Notes: generated by a model not told the origin, from the sequence alone. Shown: positions 1-9,122, counted from the stretch's first letter. The stretch: 64,000 bases of DNA from Candidatus Acidiferrales bacterium (GCA_035934015.1 DASYYH010000011.1:124001-188000); one strand, 5' to 3'. Numbers and translations are program-made.

Positions 1-776
1 AGAACGGCCGGAGGTTCCAGGATCGCCGTATATCGTCCCGGCGGAATCTCCCGCGGCGAACGCGACGCGGCGCATTTTTCGCTGGCACGCTGCGCCAGCG
101 CTTCCGAATCGATATCGCCGACGCGGGCGGATGTGGCCTTGGCCCAGCCGGAAGAATCTTTTTCCAGCATGGTCACGGAAAATTCCGCGCGCGTGTCTTC
201 GTAAAATTCGAAAAGCCCGCGCGAGTTTGCCAGAGCGATTTCCGAGAGGCCGGTGGAAAAAATCCCCGCCGTTGTTTGCTTGTTCTTGTCCGACATCTGG
301 CAGACGCGCGCCACGGCGCGAGCGCGGTCCGCGGGCGTCGCATTGGCGGTGGCTTCGATGAAGCGATTCACTTTTTGAATTTTCTGCGAGCCGAGGATGG
401 GCAGCAAATCGGGATTGCGCGGCTGAACGCGGGCGAGATCCAAAGCGGCGCGAGCGACGCGGCGCAAAGACTCATCGTCGGTTTTGTTTGTGGAGGCGCG
501 AGCCGTGCGGCCGTCCACCACGGCGCGAACGGAAATGGTGAGGCCCTGTTCCGCGACATTTTGATGAATGGTGTTATTGGCGAAGCGCGTGAGCGCGCTG
601 GTCACGGCGGTGACGTCGACTTCGGTTTCATCGGCCTCGCTGAACTTGATGATTTTTTCCGTGATGCGGTGAAGCGCCGAGGCGCCGAGGCGATGGCCGG
701 CGGCGCTGATGTGGCCGGCGCGGCGGCTCTTCGCCGAAGCACGATGCGCAGTTCGCGATTTCTTTTTCTTGCTCAT
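1..776 (-). CDS. TldE/PmbA-family metalloprotease subunit (3' end cut by window edge)
   Basis: Reading leftward from an ATG at 776, the frame stays open to the window edge and gives about 258 N-terminal residues. After a basic leader (MSKKKKSRTAHRAS) comes sequence typical of the TldD/PmbA fold, including LTRFANNTIHQNV and later SEIALANSRGLFEFYEDTRAEF. The ATG overlaps the stop of the upstream tldD gene as ATGA, so the two are translationally coupled, as expected for TldD-TldE partners that form a heterodimeric zinc protease (microcin maturation and CcdA degradation in E. coli). TldE partners normally lack the zinc motif; the C-terminal half that would confirm the subunit type lies outside the window. 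Confidence 0.85.
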   Translation of the reverse strand, partial: MSKKKKSRTAHRASAKSRRAGHISAAGHRLGASALHRITEKIIKFSEADETEVDVTAVTSALTRFANNTIHQNVAEQGLTISVRAVVDGRTARASTNKTDDESLRRVARAALDLARVQPRNPDLLPILGSQKIQKVNRFIEATANATPADRARAVARVCQMSDKNKQTTAGIFSTGLSEIALANSRGLFEFYEDTRAEFSVTMLEKDSSGWAKATSARVGDIDSEALAQRASEKCAASRSPREIPPGRYTAILEPPAV

Positions 777-2233
777 GACTTTGATGATGCGACTCCCACT
801 TTCACATTACGGAAACGCGCCGGCGCGGCGCCGTGACCTGTACCCATAGTCTGCATGGGCTGGCCTTTGCCGCAATTCGGCGTGCCCCAGAGCGTCCAGT
901 AATCCCGCGAGCAAATCGCATCGCAACTGTTCCAGAATTCCGTGGTGATGCCGCTGTAGCTCGGCGTTTTAATCATGCGGCCGCGCTTGCCATTTTTGAT
1001 TTCCCAGCCGATTTCGGTGGAGAACTGAAAATGATAGCGGCGATCATCAATGGACCAGGAGCGATTCGTTTCCATGTAAATCCCATCGTCGGTGTCGGCG
1101 ATGAGGTCTTCGAATTTGCGGTCGCCGGGAAGAATGCTGATGTTGGTCATGCGGATAATCGGCAAGCGGTTCCAACTTTCCGTGCGCATAGTGCCATTGG
1201 AGCGCGGCTGGCCGATGGCCGCGGCGGTTTCACGATTTGTCAGATAGCCGGTGAAAAGGCCGCTGGAAATAATCGGAGTGCACTGCGCGGGAACGCCTTC
1301 GTCGTCGTAAGCGAAAGTGCCGAGGCCAGGGCCGTGCGCGAGACGCGCATCGGCGACGACGTTGACGATGTCCGAACCATAGCGCAGAGAATTCAGTTTT
1401 TCTAAAGTGAGGAAGCTCATGCCGGCGAAATTCGCTTCCATGCCGAGGACGCGATCGAGTTCGATGGGATGGCCGATGGATTCGTGAATCTGCAAACCGA
1501 GCTGCGAGCTATCGAGAATGATGGTGCGCTTCCCTTCCGGGCACGGAGCGGCGCTGTGCAACGCGACGCATTCTTCAGCGATGCGCGGCGCGTGGCGGAC
1601 AAGATCGAGTTCTTCAATTAATTCGTAGCCGCGGAGCATGTGCTGGCCGCCAAAACTATTCGGATACGAACGCTTTTGAATTTCTTCTCCGGCAAAACTG
1701 GTGGCGACGATTCCTGCGCCCGATTGCATTTTCACCTGATGAATTGCGGAACCAATGCTGGAGACAAAAAGTTGGTCGATTCTACGAAATGACATGGAGC
1801 CTTCGGCGAGCGTCACACCCTTCACTTTGCGCATTTCCGCGTCGGCCGCGAGGAGCACGCCGATTTGCGTTTCGATGGGAATGCGAAATGGATCTTTGAT
1901 GAAGGGGTTCTGCCACGTGTCGACGCAGGGCTGCTCGGGAGCCATGACCACGTCGTGGCGCTTGGCGAGAGCCGATGCTTTGGCGATGGCCACGGCTTGG
2001 GCAACGCAGGCTTCGACTCCCTCGCGCGTCAGGCGATCCGTGGAGGCAAATCCCCAGGAACCCTGTGCGATGACGCGAAGGCCGAGGCCGAGCGATTCGC
2101 TTTCGCTGGCGCGGCCTACCTGGCCATTCTTGGTGGAAACGTCGCGGTGGCGAATATCCATGACGCGCACGTCGGCATAGGTGGCGCCGCGGGCGAGCGC
2201 CTTTTCGATGGCGAGGTTGGCCCAGCTTTTCAT
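773..2233 (-). CDS. tldD: TldD-like zinc metalloprotease
   Basis: The 486-residue protein carries the TldD zinc signature IHESIGHPIELDR at about residues 249-261, which supplies the His and Glu ligands, and a C-terminal segment with NCGKGQPMQTMGTGHG that is characteristic of TldD proper. TldD cooperates with TldE/PmbA in a cytoplasmic heterodimer that degrades unfolded peptides. The ATG at 2233 is preceded by TTAGGA at a suitable distance. The gene is first of a two-gene unit and overlaps the TldE-like gene by ATGA. Length fits the family (about 480). Assignment to the TldD side of the pair is firm; the physiological substrate in this organism is unknown. Confidence 0.95.
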   Translation of the reverse strand: MKSWANLAIEKALARGATYADVRVMDIRHRDVSTKNGQVGRASESESLGLGLRVIAQGSWGFASTDRLTREGVEACVAQAVAIAKASALAKRHDVVMAPEQPCVDTWQNPFIKDPFRIPIETQIGVLLAADAEMRKVKGVTLAEGSMSFRRIDQLFVSSIGSAIHQVKMQSGAGIVATSFAGEEIQKRSYPNSFGGQHMLRGYELIEELDLVRHAPRIAEECVALHSAAPCPEGKRTIILDSSQLGLQIHESIGHPIELDRVLGMEANFAGMSFLTLEKLNSLRYGSDIVNVVADARLAHGPGLGTFAYDDEGVPAQCTPIISSGLFTGYLTNRETAAAIGQPRSNGTMRTESWNRLPIIRMTNISILPGDRKFEDLIADTDDGIYMETNRSWSIDDRRYHFQFSTEIGWEIKNGKRGRMIKTPSYSGITTEFWNSCDAICSRDYWTLWGTPNCGKGQPMQTMGTGHGAAPARFRNVKVGVASSKS

Positions 2234-2650
2234 TTATTCCTAAGCCTCGGCGTTGAGCAATTTTCGCATCTGACCGAAATCCCAAAAACCATAACCGTGT
2301 TTTGCAGCCAAAATTAAAAATGCGTTATCTCAGTCGATTAGAAATGCACCGCATTGTTTATTATCAACGAGTTAGAGCGATTTCTAATTTCGCGTATGTC
2401 GATTAAAAAAATCATAGATTGATGCCGCGGACATTGCGAAGGCGCAGAGCCAGAGGCTTTTCTAGGCAAGCCGACCCCTGACTGGGAAAGAAGATGGCCG
2501 CCGAACATTTTCGTTGTGCGTCATAGTGACAAAAGGCATTTTAACACGGGAGTCAATGGGTTCTGGAGGCTGGAGATTGGAGGCTGGAAGTTAGAGGAGA
2601 AGCAAAGTGGCGGGGAGCGGGCACTCCTAGGAATGACAATGAAAGTGCGC
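2234..2650. other. Gene-poor AT-rich upstream region of tldD
   Basis: I see no convincing gene here; the only frames are short and unlike known families. The 2300-2420 part is clearly AT-richer than its surroundings. It contains a 9-bp inverted repeat, ATTAGAAAT at 2337-2345 and ATTTCTAAT at 2380-2388, and two direct copies of GTCGATTA (2333-2340 and 2398-2405). These could be operator or promoter elements for tldD, but no clean -35/-10 pair was found on the minus strand. Confidence 0.4.
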
Positions 2651-2665
2651 CGGGTAAAACTGCAG

Positions 2666-2706
2666 CGCGACTCGGGGAGTCGCGACGGGCGCAGCAAGCA
2701 GCGCCC
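2666..2706. repeat. Two small palindromes at the left edge of the repeat cluster
   Basis: Two perfect hairpins lie back to back. CGCGACTC / GAGTCGCG has an 8-bp stem and 3-nt loop (2666-2684). GGGCGC / GCGCCC has a 6-bp stem and 8-nt loop (2687-2706). The second is followed by CCCTACGAAGGCAAA, which resembles the CCCTACAAAGGCAAA found after the hairpin in the two larger units downstream. It is therefore a diverged third member of the same element. Confidence 0.7.
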
Positions 2707-2735
2707 CTACGAAGGCAAAAACGATGCGTTCGACA

Positions 2736-3010
2736 GCCCGATAAATGCAATCGGGCCCTACAAAGGCAAATGCATCGGGACCACCCCACCCTTTGCGGCT
2801 TCTTCATGTTGGGCTGCATGCCGCAGCCCGGGCGCAAAGGATGGGCCACCCGGCGAGCGAATCGAAAGGATTGGTTGCGCGCTACGCGCGACGGCCCGAT
2901 AAATGCAATCGGGCCCTACAAAGGCAAATGCATCGGGATTACCCCACCCTTTGCGCCTTCTTCATGTTGGACTGCATGCCGCAGCCCGGGCGCGAAGGAT
3001 GGGCCACCCG
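2736..3010. repeat. Tandem direct repeat, two 117-bp units with internal palindromes
   Basis: Positions 2736-2852 and 2894-3010 are the same 117-bp sequence with 5 mismatches, at a period of 158 bp. Each unit begins with a palindrome, GCCCGAT, 7-nt loop, ATCGGGC; in the second unit the stem extends to 8 bp. Each then has CCCTACAAAGGCAAATGCATCGGG and a second hairpin, GGGCTGC / GCAGCCC (perfect in unit 1, one mismatch in unit 2). No protein is encoded. A reverse-oriented copy of the first palindrome and its CCCTAC flank occurs at 44024-44060, so this is a dispersed element rather than a local duplication only. It lies just downstream of the kinase stop codon. Confidence 0.9.
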
Positions 3011-3039
3011 CGGTTTGCAGCGTAAAAGCCAAGAAGAGA

Positions 3040-6000
3040 TTAATTGGCGGGAGGGAGTTTGGCGTATTCGGCTTGGGCTTGCTTGTAAAGAGGAATGGCG
3101 GAGTCGGCGTGCTGCCAGAGAGCGAGGAAATCCTGATAGGCCTTGCGGGCGTTGGCACGGGCGGTGTCGGCGTCGGGGCCTTGCGAAGATTGGGCTTCAA
3201 GGGCATAGGCGCGGGCGATTTGCAAATGGGCGAGGGCACCGATGGGAGCGTTTACGACAGCGCCGCGATGGTCGAGAATTTTTTGGTATTCGGCAACGGC
3301 CTGCCCGGCCTGATTTAATGCTAGATAGGCTTCACCTCGGACATAAACCGGGTAGAGCGCAAAGGTCACACCTGAACCGAGAGGCTGGCCCAGCTCATAA
3401 GGCGCGGAAGGCTGGAGAGCTTCGAGGGCTTTTGCAGGGTCGCGGCGGGAAAGAGCGAGTTGCGCTTCCAAGGAGGGCAAATAGTTGAATTTGACGATGG
3501 TGTCATCTGGGAAGCCCTTCAAATATTCGTCGATAACGGCTTGGGTTTTTGCGGTATTTCCAGCGAGGGCATAGGCCAAGCCTGCCAAGAACTGGACGTC
3601 ATGGCCAGTGGAGAGTTTCAGCGCCGCATCGGCGTCCTTTTCCGCCTGGGGTAAGTTGCCGAAGAGCGCTTCGCGCAAAGCGGCTTCGGCCTCGTAGTCA
3701 GCGGCGGTTTCCTTTTCGCCCGCTTGCTCGGCGGATGATTGTGCTCGCGCCGAAAACTGCTCGGCACTGCGGAGCTGGCCATAATAAGCGGAAGTATCCG
3801 ACGCCATTCCGAGCATCACGTCCTCGACTCCCGGTTTGCCCGTGGCCCAAGCGACTTGCTGGGCCATGCCGGCGGCGTCGCTGCGGAAAAAGGCAAGCTG
3901 ATACAGGAAAAGGCGAAGGTAGCTGGAGTTGAGCTTCTTTTCCTGGGCCTGCTGGGCGACGGCCTGCGCCTCGTCAAAACGATTTAGAACAATGAAGGTG
4001 CCCACGAGATTCGAGTAGCTCAGGCCGCTGGGATCCAACTGAAGAGCCCTCTGCGATTCCACGAGGGCATTCGTGTAATCGCCGAGGAAAGTGTCTACGG
4101 AGCCCAGGTCTGTGGGCGGAGCTTCGTCACGAGGATAATCCTGGGCCCAGTTTTCAAGAGCCTGCCGAGCCTTATCGGCGTCGCCAGCGACATACATGAA
4201 ATAGTGAGAATCGATATAGAACTTTTCTCGCTCGCTGACGCGATCGCGCAACTGATAGGCTTTCTGCGCGTACTGGGCAGAGAGGGCCGACTCGCCCATA
4301 TTGCCGACGGCGGTGCCGAGCGCGGCATAGGCCACGGCAAAGTTGGGGTCGAGAGCGACGGCCTGCTGAAGCGGCTGGACTGCGCCGACCATATCACTGG
4401 CGGCAATCATTTGCATTCCGCGGCTATAGGCTTGAAGAGCTTCGAGGGAAGAGGTGGAGGCCTGCTGGATGGGTGTGTCGAATTTTTGAATGGTTGTGAG
4501 GGATTCGCCGAGCCTGGCGCGAATGTCAGAGGCAGCCTTGCCGAGGGCGTCGAGGACGTGATTTTTGTCACCGGCCTCAGCCTCGGCGCTGGCGATGGAG
4601 TTGCCATTGGCGCAGTCCACAGCTTTCAGAATTAAATCGTATTCCGCACCGATTTGCGCGATGGAGCCATCAAGGACCGCAGAGCTGGACGTGCGCTGGC
4701 AGACTTCGCGGGCGATTTCTGGAGTGAGGCGGGCGTCGGCGGACTGCTCCATCAATTTGAGGGTCTGCTGGATGTGGTCGCCAGCGAGGATGTTGAGGAA
4801 TGGCGACTGTTCGAGCTGGACTTCGAGCGCCTGGCGCAGAGTGCCGTCGAATACGGGGTCGCCTGTGGTGTTGACGAAATCGGCGAGGACGACGGTGTCC
4901 TTGGAGGTGAGCGCGGGCGCGCGATGGAGAAAGGCGTAAACGCCGTACGATGCGGCGGCGATGACGACGAGTGAGATGATGACGATGTCGGGACCGCTGA
5001 ATTTATGGCGGCGGGCAACGGCGACGACTGAGGAGCCGGAGTGATGGTCCGCGGGTGGCGCGACGGCGGCGGGCGATGAATGGCCGGATTCGCCTGCTGT
5101 CGCAGGCGCGGGCGGGGCAAGCCCCGCCCCTACGGGAGGTACATAGCCGGGCGCATTTACCGCACCGCGGCTCGAATCACTACCGCGCGCAACTCCAACC
5201 GGGACGGTGGAGTCATCGGCAGCGATGACGCGGTGGCTGGAATCAGTGTCGCGCTTGAGGCGACGAAGATCGGCGCGCAAATCGGAGGCGTGCTGATAAC
5301 GGAGCGAGGCGTCCTTTTCGAGAGCTTTCTGAATGATCTCTTCCAGCTTTGGCGGCAAATCGGGATTGAGGCGAATGGGAGGAACGGGAGTGCGGTTGAG
5401 AATGGCTTCGGTGATGAGTCCGGAACTTTCCCCGCGAAACGGGAGGAGGCCGGTGGCCATTTCGTAGAGGACGATGCCGAAAGAAAAAATGTCGGTGCGC
5501 GAATCAAGAGGTTTGGCGCGGACCTGCTCGGGCGACATATAAGCGACCGTGCCAACCGCTGTTCCCGGACTCGTAAGATGAGCTTCGGGCATTTCGCCTC
5601 TCGTTGTCGTATCGCCATCGGCGCCTTCGGACTGAAATTTGGCGAGGCCGAAGTCGAGAACTTTGGCGTGGCCGCGCCTGGTGACAAAAATATTGGCGGG
5701 CTTAATGTCGCGATGGACGATGCTTTGCGCGTGCGCGGCATCGAGCGCGTCGCTCACGTCGATGGCGATATCGAGGAGGTGATCGAGTTCCAGAGCACGA
5801 CCGGTAATGAGGTGCTTGAGCGTGGCTCCCTCGAGATACTCCATGACGATGAAGGGATGGCCGTCGCCTTGTTCGCCCGGCTGAGGAGGGACGCGACCGA
5901 TTTCGTGAATGGTGCAAATGTTGGGATGGTTCAGAGCAGAGGCGGCGCGAGCTTCGCGGCGGAAACGTTCGAGCGTTTGCGGATCCTGCGAGACATTTTC

Positions 6001-6141
6001 AGGCAGAAATTTAATGGCGACGAAGCGGCCGAGTTCGAGGTCTTCGGCTTTGTAGACGACGCCCATTCCGCCGCCCCCAAGCCTTTCGAGGATGCGATAA
6101 TGCGAGACGGTTTGGCCGGTGAACGAAGGAGATTGGGGCAT
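3040..6141 (-). CDS. Ser/Thr protein kinase with transmembrane segment and TPR region
   Basis: Residues 15-290 form a Hanks-type kinase domain: glycine loop [12 protein letters not shown] (21-32), catalytic Lys in VAIK (44), HRD in [12 protein letters not shown] (143-145), DFG in VLDFGLAKF (163-165) and [10 protein letters not shown] in the activation segment. A Pro/Ala-rich linker (about 300-380) and one transmembrane helix (about 384-405) follow. The remaining 620 residues are rich in Ala and helical repeats typical of TPRs (for example [18 protein letters not shown]). The kinase should be cytoplasmic and the TPR part periplasmic. I start at 6141 ([10 protein letters not shown]) because the 18 residues above it are not family-like. 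Linker residues 335-350 are encoded by a palindromic repeat. Such kinase-TPR fusions are common in Acidobacteriota; substrates are unknown. Confidence 0.93.
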   Translation of the reverse strand: MPQSPSFTGQTVSHYRILERLGGGGMGVVYKAEDLELGRFVAIKFLPENVSQDPQTLERFRREARAASALNHPNICTIHEIGRVPPQPGEQGDGHPFIVMEYLEGATLKHLITGRALELDHLLDIAIDVSDALDAAHAQSIVHRDIKPANIFVTRRGHAKVLDFGLAKFQSEGADGDTTTRGEMPEAHLTSPGTAVGTVAYMSPEQVRAKPLDSRTDIFSFGIVLYEMATGLLPFRGESSGLITEAILNRTPVPPIRLNPDLPPKLEEIIQKALEKDASLRYQHASDLRADLRRLKRDTDSSHRVIAADDSTVPVGVARGSDSSRGAVNAPGYVPPVGAGLAPPAPATAGESGHSSPAAVAPPADHHSGSSVVAVARRHKFSGPDIVIISLVVIAAASYGVYAFLHRAPALTSKDTVVLADFVNTTGDPVFDGTLRQALEVQLEQSPFLNILAGDHIQQTLKLMEQSADARLTPEIAREVCQRTSSSAVLDGSIAQIGAEYDLILKAVDCANGNSIASAEAEAGDKNHVLDALGKAASDIRARLGESLTTIQKFDTPIQQASTSSLEALQAYSRGMQMIAASDMVGAVQPLQQAVALDPNFAVAYAALGTAVGNMGESALSAQYAQKAYQLRDRVSEREKFYIDSHYFMYVAGDADKARQALENWAQDYPRDEAPPTDLGSVDTFLGDYTNALVESQRALQLDPSGLSYSNLVGTFIVLNRFDEAQAVAQQAQEKKLNSSYLRLFLYQLAFFRSDAAGMAQQVAWATGKPGVEDVMLGMASDTSAYYGQLRSAEQFSARAQSSAEQAGEKETAADYEAEAALREALFGNLPQAEKDADAALKLSTGHDVQFLAGLAYALAGNTAKTQAVIDEYLKGFPDDTIVKFNYLPSLEAQLALSRRDPAKALEALQPSAPYELGQPLGSGVTFALYPVYVRGEAYLALNQAGQAVAEYQKILDHRGAVVNAPIGALAHLQIARAYALEAQSSQGPDADTARANARKAYQDFLALWQHADSAIPLYKQAQAEYAKLPPAN
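5110..5129. repeat. Perfect 9-bp hairpin inside the kinase linker
   Basis: GGGCGGGGC, AA, GCCCCGCCC forms a perfect 9-bp stem with a 2-nt loop, followed by CCTACGG like the other dispersed palindromes. On the minus strand it is read in frame as part of the [16 protein letters not shown] stretch of the kinase linker. It looks like a small palindromic element that inserted into a tolerant disordered region and kept the frame. Confidence 0.75.
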
Positions 6142-6292
6142 TGGTGGCCCATTGTAGGAGCGGGCGGCGAGGGAAGTCAACGCGAGAAGTTGCATCGGAA
6201 AAACGCGGTGCGCATCCGATATGAAGTCTGGGCCAGAAGCTGGAAAAGTTTACCCGCATACTTGAGAGACGAATGCTTTCCAGGAGGAAACG

Positions 6293-6808
6293 ATGGCGAT
6301 ACGCGACATGATTTTACCCGAATTTGACCACGAGGTAGCAACGACGCGAAAGGTGCTGGAACGCGTCCCAGAAGGAAAAAACGACTTCAAGCCGCATCCG
6401 AAGTCCATGCCGCTCGACCGGCTGGCGGGTCATGTGGCGGAGATCCCCGGCTGGGCCAAAGAGACCGTACTGCAAAATTCCGTGGAGGTGAATCCATCGG
6501 GAAATCCGCCGCCGCAAAACATGTCCCTGAAAATGACTTCGCGGAAACAACTGCTGGAAGAATTCGACAAGCGAGCCGCTGCCGGACGCGCGGCGATTGC
6601 GGGAGCCAGCGACGAAGAACTGATGAAGCCGTGGTCGCTGATTGCGAATGGAAAGGCGGTTTTCACGCTGCCGAAGAGTGTCGTGCTGCGCGGATTTGTG
6701 ATGAATCACATGATTCATCATCGCGCACAACTGAGCGTCTACCTGCGATTGAACGATGTGCCGGTACCGTCGATTTATGGGCCGTCGGCGGATGAGCAGG
6801 TGTTTTGA
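6293..6808 (+). CDS. DinB-family metal-binding protein
   Basis: The 171-residue protein has the four-helix DinB/YfiT layout with a metal-binding His triad: H47 in LDRLAGHVAEIPGW, and the C-terminal NHMIHHRAQLSVYLR (H139/H143 region). The family binds a divalent metal and includes thiol-dependent transferases and hydrolases; most members have no known substrate. A strong ribosome site, AGGAGGAAACG, precedes the ATG at 6293. The gene is divergent from the kinase across a 150-bp gap and stands alone. Function beyond the fold cannot be told. Confidence 0.88.
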   Translation: MAIRDMILPEFDHEVATTRKVLERVPEGKNDFKPHPKSMPLDRLAGHVAEIPGWAKETVLQNSVEVNPSGNPPPQNMSLKMTSRKQLLEEFDKRAAAGRAAIAGASDEELMKPWSLIANGKAVFTLPKSVVLRGFVMNHMIHHRAQLSVYLRLNDVPVPSIYGPSADEQVF

Positions 6809-6927
6809 AGGCAGTGATGAGTGACAAGTGATGCGTGACGAGAAAAGGCCAAATGCTTCTCGTCACTCGCGGGCGGCCGCTCCCGCAGGATATGGTTAGC
6901 GAAAAGGCTCTGCGCGAATTTACTTTG

Positions 6928-7158
6928 CTACGAAATGCGGGAGCGGCGCTGTTCGCGGCGGCGTTCACTGGCCCAAGCGATGAAGCGGCGCATGCGCGCG
7001 CGTTCGCGCCACATGAGACGAAAGAAACGACGCGCGTCAAGTTCGCCGGCTTCCGCGCCAAAGAACGTTTCCATGCGCCATTGGATATAGGGACTTTTCC
7101 AAGGCCGCAGACGATAGCCTTTCGAGATCGTCCAGTAGTAACGCACAGCGTTCAGCAT
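6928..7158 (-). CDS. Small conserved-looking hypothetical protein
   Basis: This 76-residue protein begins MLNAVRYYWTISKGYR and continues with a Trp/Tyr/Arg-rich sequence (LRPWKSPYIQWRMETFFG), then a basic helical tail ending RRREQRRSRIS. The aromatic composition and balanced codon use look like a real protein and not a shadow, and I have the impression of similar small proteins in Acidobacteriota genomes. The frame is open upstream only to a TAG with no better start and no obvious Shine-Dalgarno. Its role is unknown; high basic charge could allow RNA or membrane-surface binding, but that is a guess. Confidence 0.6.
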   Translation of the reverse strand: MLNAVRYYWTISKGYRLRPWKSPYIQWRMETFFGAEAGELDARRFFRLMWRERARMRRFIAWASERRREQRRSRIS

Positions 7159-7306
7159 GGTCGAGATGCTGGAGATTTCGAGGAGACGCAGGCTCGGACG
7201 CGCCGTTTGAGCGTTTGCACAAACGGAATTCTAGCAGAAGAAGTGACATACTGCCCGGAAAGGCCGCCCTACCAGCAGCAGTCCACCGCGACGAGAGGAA
7301 AAAAGC

Positions 7307-7346
7307 AGATCCTCCGCTCGCCGCTTCCAGCGGCTTCGCTCAGGAT
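7307..7346. repeat. Copy of a dispersed GCAGATTCCTCGCT-type element
   Basis: The stretch starting GCAGATCCTCCGCT and ending CTCAGGATGA encloses a 5-bp palindrome CCGCT / AGCGG (7321-7333). Its ends resemble those of the element around 12172-12214, whose ends read GCAGATTCCTCGCT and CTCGGAATGACA. I treat both as members of one short palindromic repeat family. It separates two small minus-strand genes. Confidence 0.5.
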
Positions 7347-7369
7347 GAAAACGCGCTGTGCGCGTTTTC
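7347..7369 (-). terminator. Probable rho-independent terminator of the 7368-7688 gene
   Basis: GAAAACGCG, CTGTG loop, CGCGTTTTC makes a perfect 9-bp stem. On the minus strand the stem starts at the TGA stop of the small secreted protein and ends in TTTTC, giving the GC-stem and U-tract shape of an intrinsic terminator. Confidence 0.6.
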
Positions 7370-7688
7370 ACTTTGCGGCGGCGATCGAGGCGACGTCGAT
7401 CATGTCGCCATTAAGCGTGCCGGTGACTGTGACGTTCTCGCCCGCGAAGGCGCGCGGCTTGGCCTGATCGCTCAGCTTATAAATTTTCCCCTTGGCATCC
7501 ACGAGGATGAATGCGCTGCCGCCCGCGACGCACTTGAGGGTGCAATCTTTCGCCGTGCCTTCCATCATGTGCGATGCGCCGCACATGCTGTCGCTGATGG
7601 CGCCGGTGAAGGTTTGCGGCTTTGGAGCTGCAAAAGCGAGACCGGCGAGAATCACTGCACTGCCTGCGAGTATTCCAGCTTTCTTCAT
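7368..7688 (-). CDS. Small secreted protein, DUF5818-like
   Basis: Starting at MKKAGILAGSAVILAGLAFA the protein has a standard Sec signal peptide (cleavage after AFA) and a mature part of about 86 residues. The mature part contains GAISDSMCGASHM, CTLKCVAGGSAFILVD and a final VTGTLNGDMIDVASI. The pattern of three Cys and an OB-like end matches small exported proteins of Acidobacteriota that I associate with DUF5818; the family name is from memory. The start at 7688 is chosen over the in-frame ATG at 7703 because AAGGAG sits six bases before it. The Cys/His/Met residues could bind a metal, which is inference. Confidence 0.75.
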   Translation of the reverse strand: MKKAGILAGSAVILAGLAFAAPKPQTFTGAISDSMCGASHMMEGTAKDCTLKCVAGGSAFILVDAKGKIYKLSDQAKPRAFAGENVTVTGTLNGDMIDVASIAAAK

Positions 7689-7761
7689 GACACGCTCCTT
7701 CATGAATTGAGTTTGACCGCTATTCCTTTTACGCTAATCCGAACGGAATCGGATGGCCGGG

Positions 7762-8211
7762 CTAGGGTCCGGCGCTCTTCTTCAATTCGGCGGCGGCGGC
7801 TTCAAAAAATTGCTGGACGATTTTTTTCGCCGCGACTTCGATCATGCGCTGGCCAACGGAGGCGATGACGCCGCCGACCTGCGCTTCGCCATCATACTTC
7901 ACTACGGTATGCCCGGCCTTTTCCTGCAGCGCAATGGCGCCCGCGCCTTTCAGGAAGCCGGGAGCGCCGCGGCCCTCGACAAGCATCTGAAACGATTCCG
8001 GCGGCTTTTTCTGCGCGAGTTCGACGCTGCCCTGAAAATTTCCGGAGAATGCGGCGATGCCGAATTTCATGGCGACTTTGTACCGATCAGGGCCATCGGC
8101 TTCGAGCTTTTGCGCGCCGGGAAGCAATTTGGCGAGGCGCTGCGGGTCCGTGAGAAGCCGCCAGACCGCTTCGCGCGGCGCGGGCAGCGTCACGCTTCCC
8201 TGCAACTTCAT
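7762..8211 (-). CDS. coxG: CoxG-like SRPBCC protein (carbon-monoxide dehydrogenase subunit G family)
   Basis: The 149-residue protein starts MKLQGSVTLPAPREAVWRLL and contains DPQRLAKLLPGAQ, the usual signature of the CoxG branch of the START/SRPBCC fold, then ends in an amphipathic helix. CoxG proteins are encoded with aerobic CO dehydrogenase-like enzymes and help recruit the enzyme to the membrane. Its ATG overlaps the stop of coxM by ATGA (8208-8211), so it is the fourth and last gene of the coxS-L-M-G unit. Confidence 0.9.
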   Translation of the reverse strand: MKLQGSVTLPAPREAVWRLLTDPQRLAKLLPGAQKLEADGPDRYKVAMKFGIAAFSGNFQGSVELAQKKPPESFQMLVEGRGAPGFLKGAGAIALQEKAGHTVVKYDGEAQVGGVIASVGQRMIEVAAKKIVQQFFEAAAAELKKSAGP

Positions 8212-9122
8212 TTCCGCTTGCCTTTGGCGGGCGCGGGAGACGCGGCGGCGGGAGACTGGGCGCGCTCGATGGCAAGGACGATAGCGCGGCGTGCAAAAAC
8301 GCCGGCCATTTCGCGACGATACGCGGCGGAAGCGAAAATGTCGGAAAGAGGCTCGACACCCTGGGCGGCCCTGGCGCAGGCATCGGCGATGAGTTTCTCG
8401 CTGGCCGCTTTGCCGCGCAGCGCTTTTTCGACAGCCGAGGCGCGATAGGCCTTCGAGCCGACGCCGGTCATGCCGAGCGCGATGTCTTCGATTTTGCCGC
8501 CTTTGCCGACGACTACGCGCGCGGCGGCTCCGACGATTGCAAAGCCGGAAGCGGGCTGATGGAATTTGCGATAGGCCGCGCCTTCGCCGGCGCGCTTCAC
8601 AGGTACGCGAACTTCGGTGAGGATTTCGCCCGGGCGAAGCTGCGTGGAAAGCAAATCAATGAAAAATTCCGCGGCAGGGATGGCGCGCTTGCCGCCGTCG
8701 CTGGATTGCGCAACGATTTCGGCGTCGAGAGCGAGAATGGCGGCGGGATAATCGGCGGCAGGATCGGCGTGAGCCAAGCTGCCGCCGAGCGTGCCGCGAT
8801 TGCGGACTTGCATGTCGCCAATTTCGGAAGCCGTCTCCGGCAACAAAGGGCATTTCTCCCGGAGCAATTCGGAGACAACGACCTGCGCATGCGTGACAAG
8901 CGCGCCGATGGCGATTTTGCCGCTCTCTTCGCGAATGTAATCCATGCCGCGCAAGCGGCCAATGTCGATGACATAGCGCGGTGAAGCGAGACGAAGCTTC
9001 ATCAGCGGAAGAAGACTATGGCCTCCGGCGAGGATTTTGGCTTCGTCGCCGTGCCGGCTGAGGAGGCGCAGAGCTTCGTCGAGAGTCTTTGGCGCTTGAT
9101 ATTCAAATGCGGCGGGAATCAT
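8208..9122 (-). CDS. coxM: FAD-binding subunit of a CO-dehydrogenase-like molybdenum hydroxylase
   Basis: The 304-residue subunit has the CoxM FAD motifs AGGHSLLPLMKLRLA near residue 32 and RNRGTLGGSLAHADPAAD near residue 105, followed by the CO-dehydrogenase flavoprotein C-terminal domain. It passes electrons from the iron-sulfur subunit to an acceptor. The start at 9122 (MIPAAFEYQAPKTL) gives an ATGA overlap with coxL and matches the family N-terminus. The 154 residues of open frame upstream of it are Arg-rich out-of-frame coxL sequence and are not translated. The extended C-terminus (SPAAASPAPAKGKRK) is unusual but harmless looking. Confidence 0.93.
   Translation of the reverse strand: MIPAAFEYQAPKTLDEALRLLSRHGDEAKILAGGHSLLPLMKLRLASPRYVIDIGRLRGMDYIREESGKIAIGALVTHAQVVVSELLREKCPLLPETASEIGDMQVRNRGTLGGSLAHADPAADYPAAILALDAEIVAQSSDGGKRAIPAAEFFIDLLSTQLRPGEILTEVRVPVKRAGEGAAYRKFHQPASGFAIVGAAARVVVGKGGKIEDIALGMTGVGSKAYRASAVEKALRGKAASEKLIADACARAAQGVEPLSDIFASAAYRREMAGVFARRAIVLAIERAQSPAAASPAPAKGKRK

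Noticed and set aside
2736-3010. CRISPR array
   Set aside because: Only two long units of 117 bp with a short spacer and no cas genes; the units contain their own palindromes.
2516-3488. Plus-strand frames of 128, 182 and 247 residues over the repeat region
   Set aside because: They translate the tandem repeat itself, giving duplicated peptide segments, and have no ribosome sites or family features.
5080-6327. 415-residue plus-strand frame opposite the kinase domain
   Set aside because: Antisense to the conserved kinase motifs; composition is unlike a real protein.
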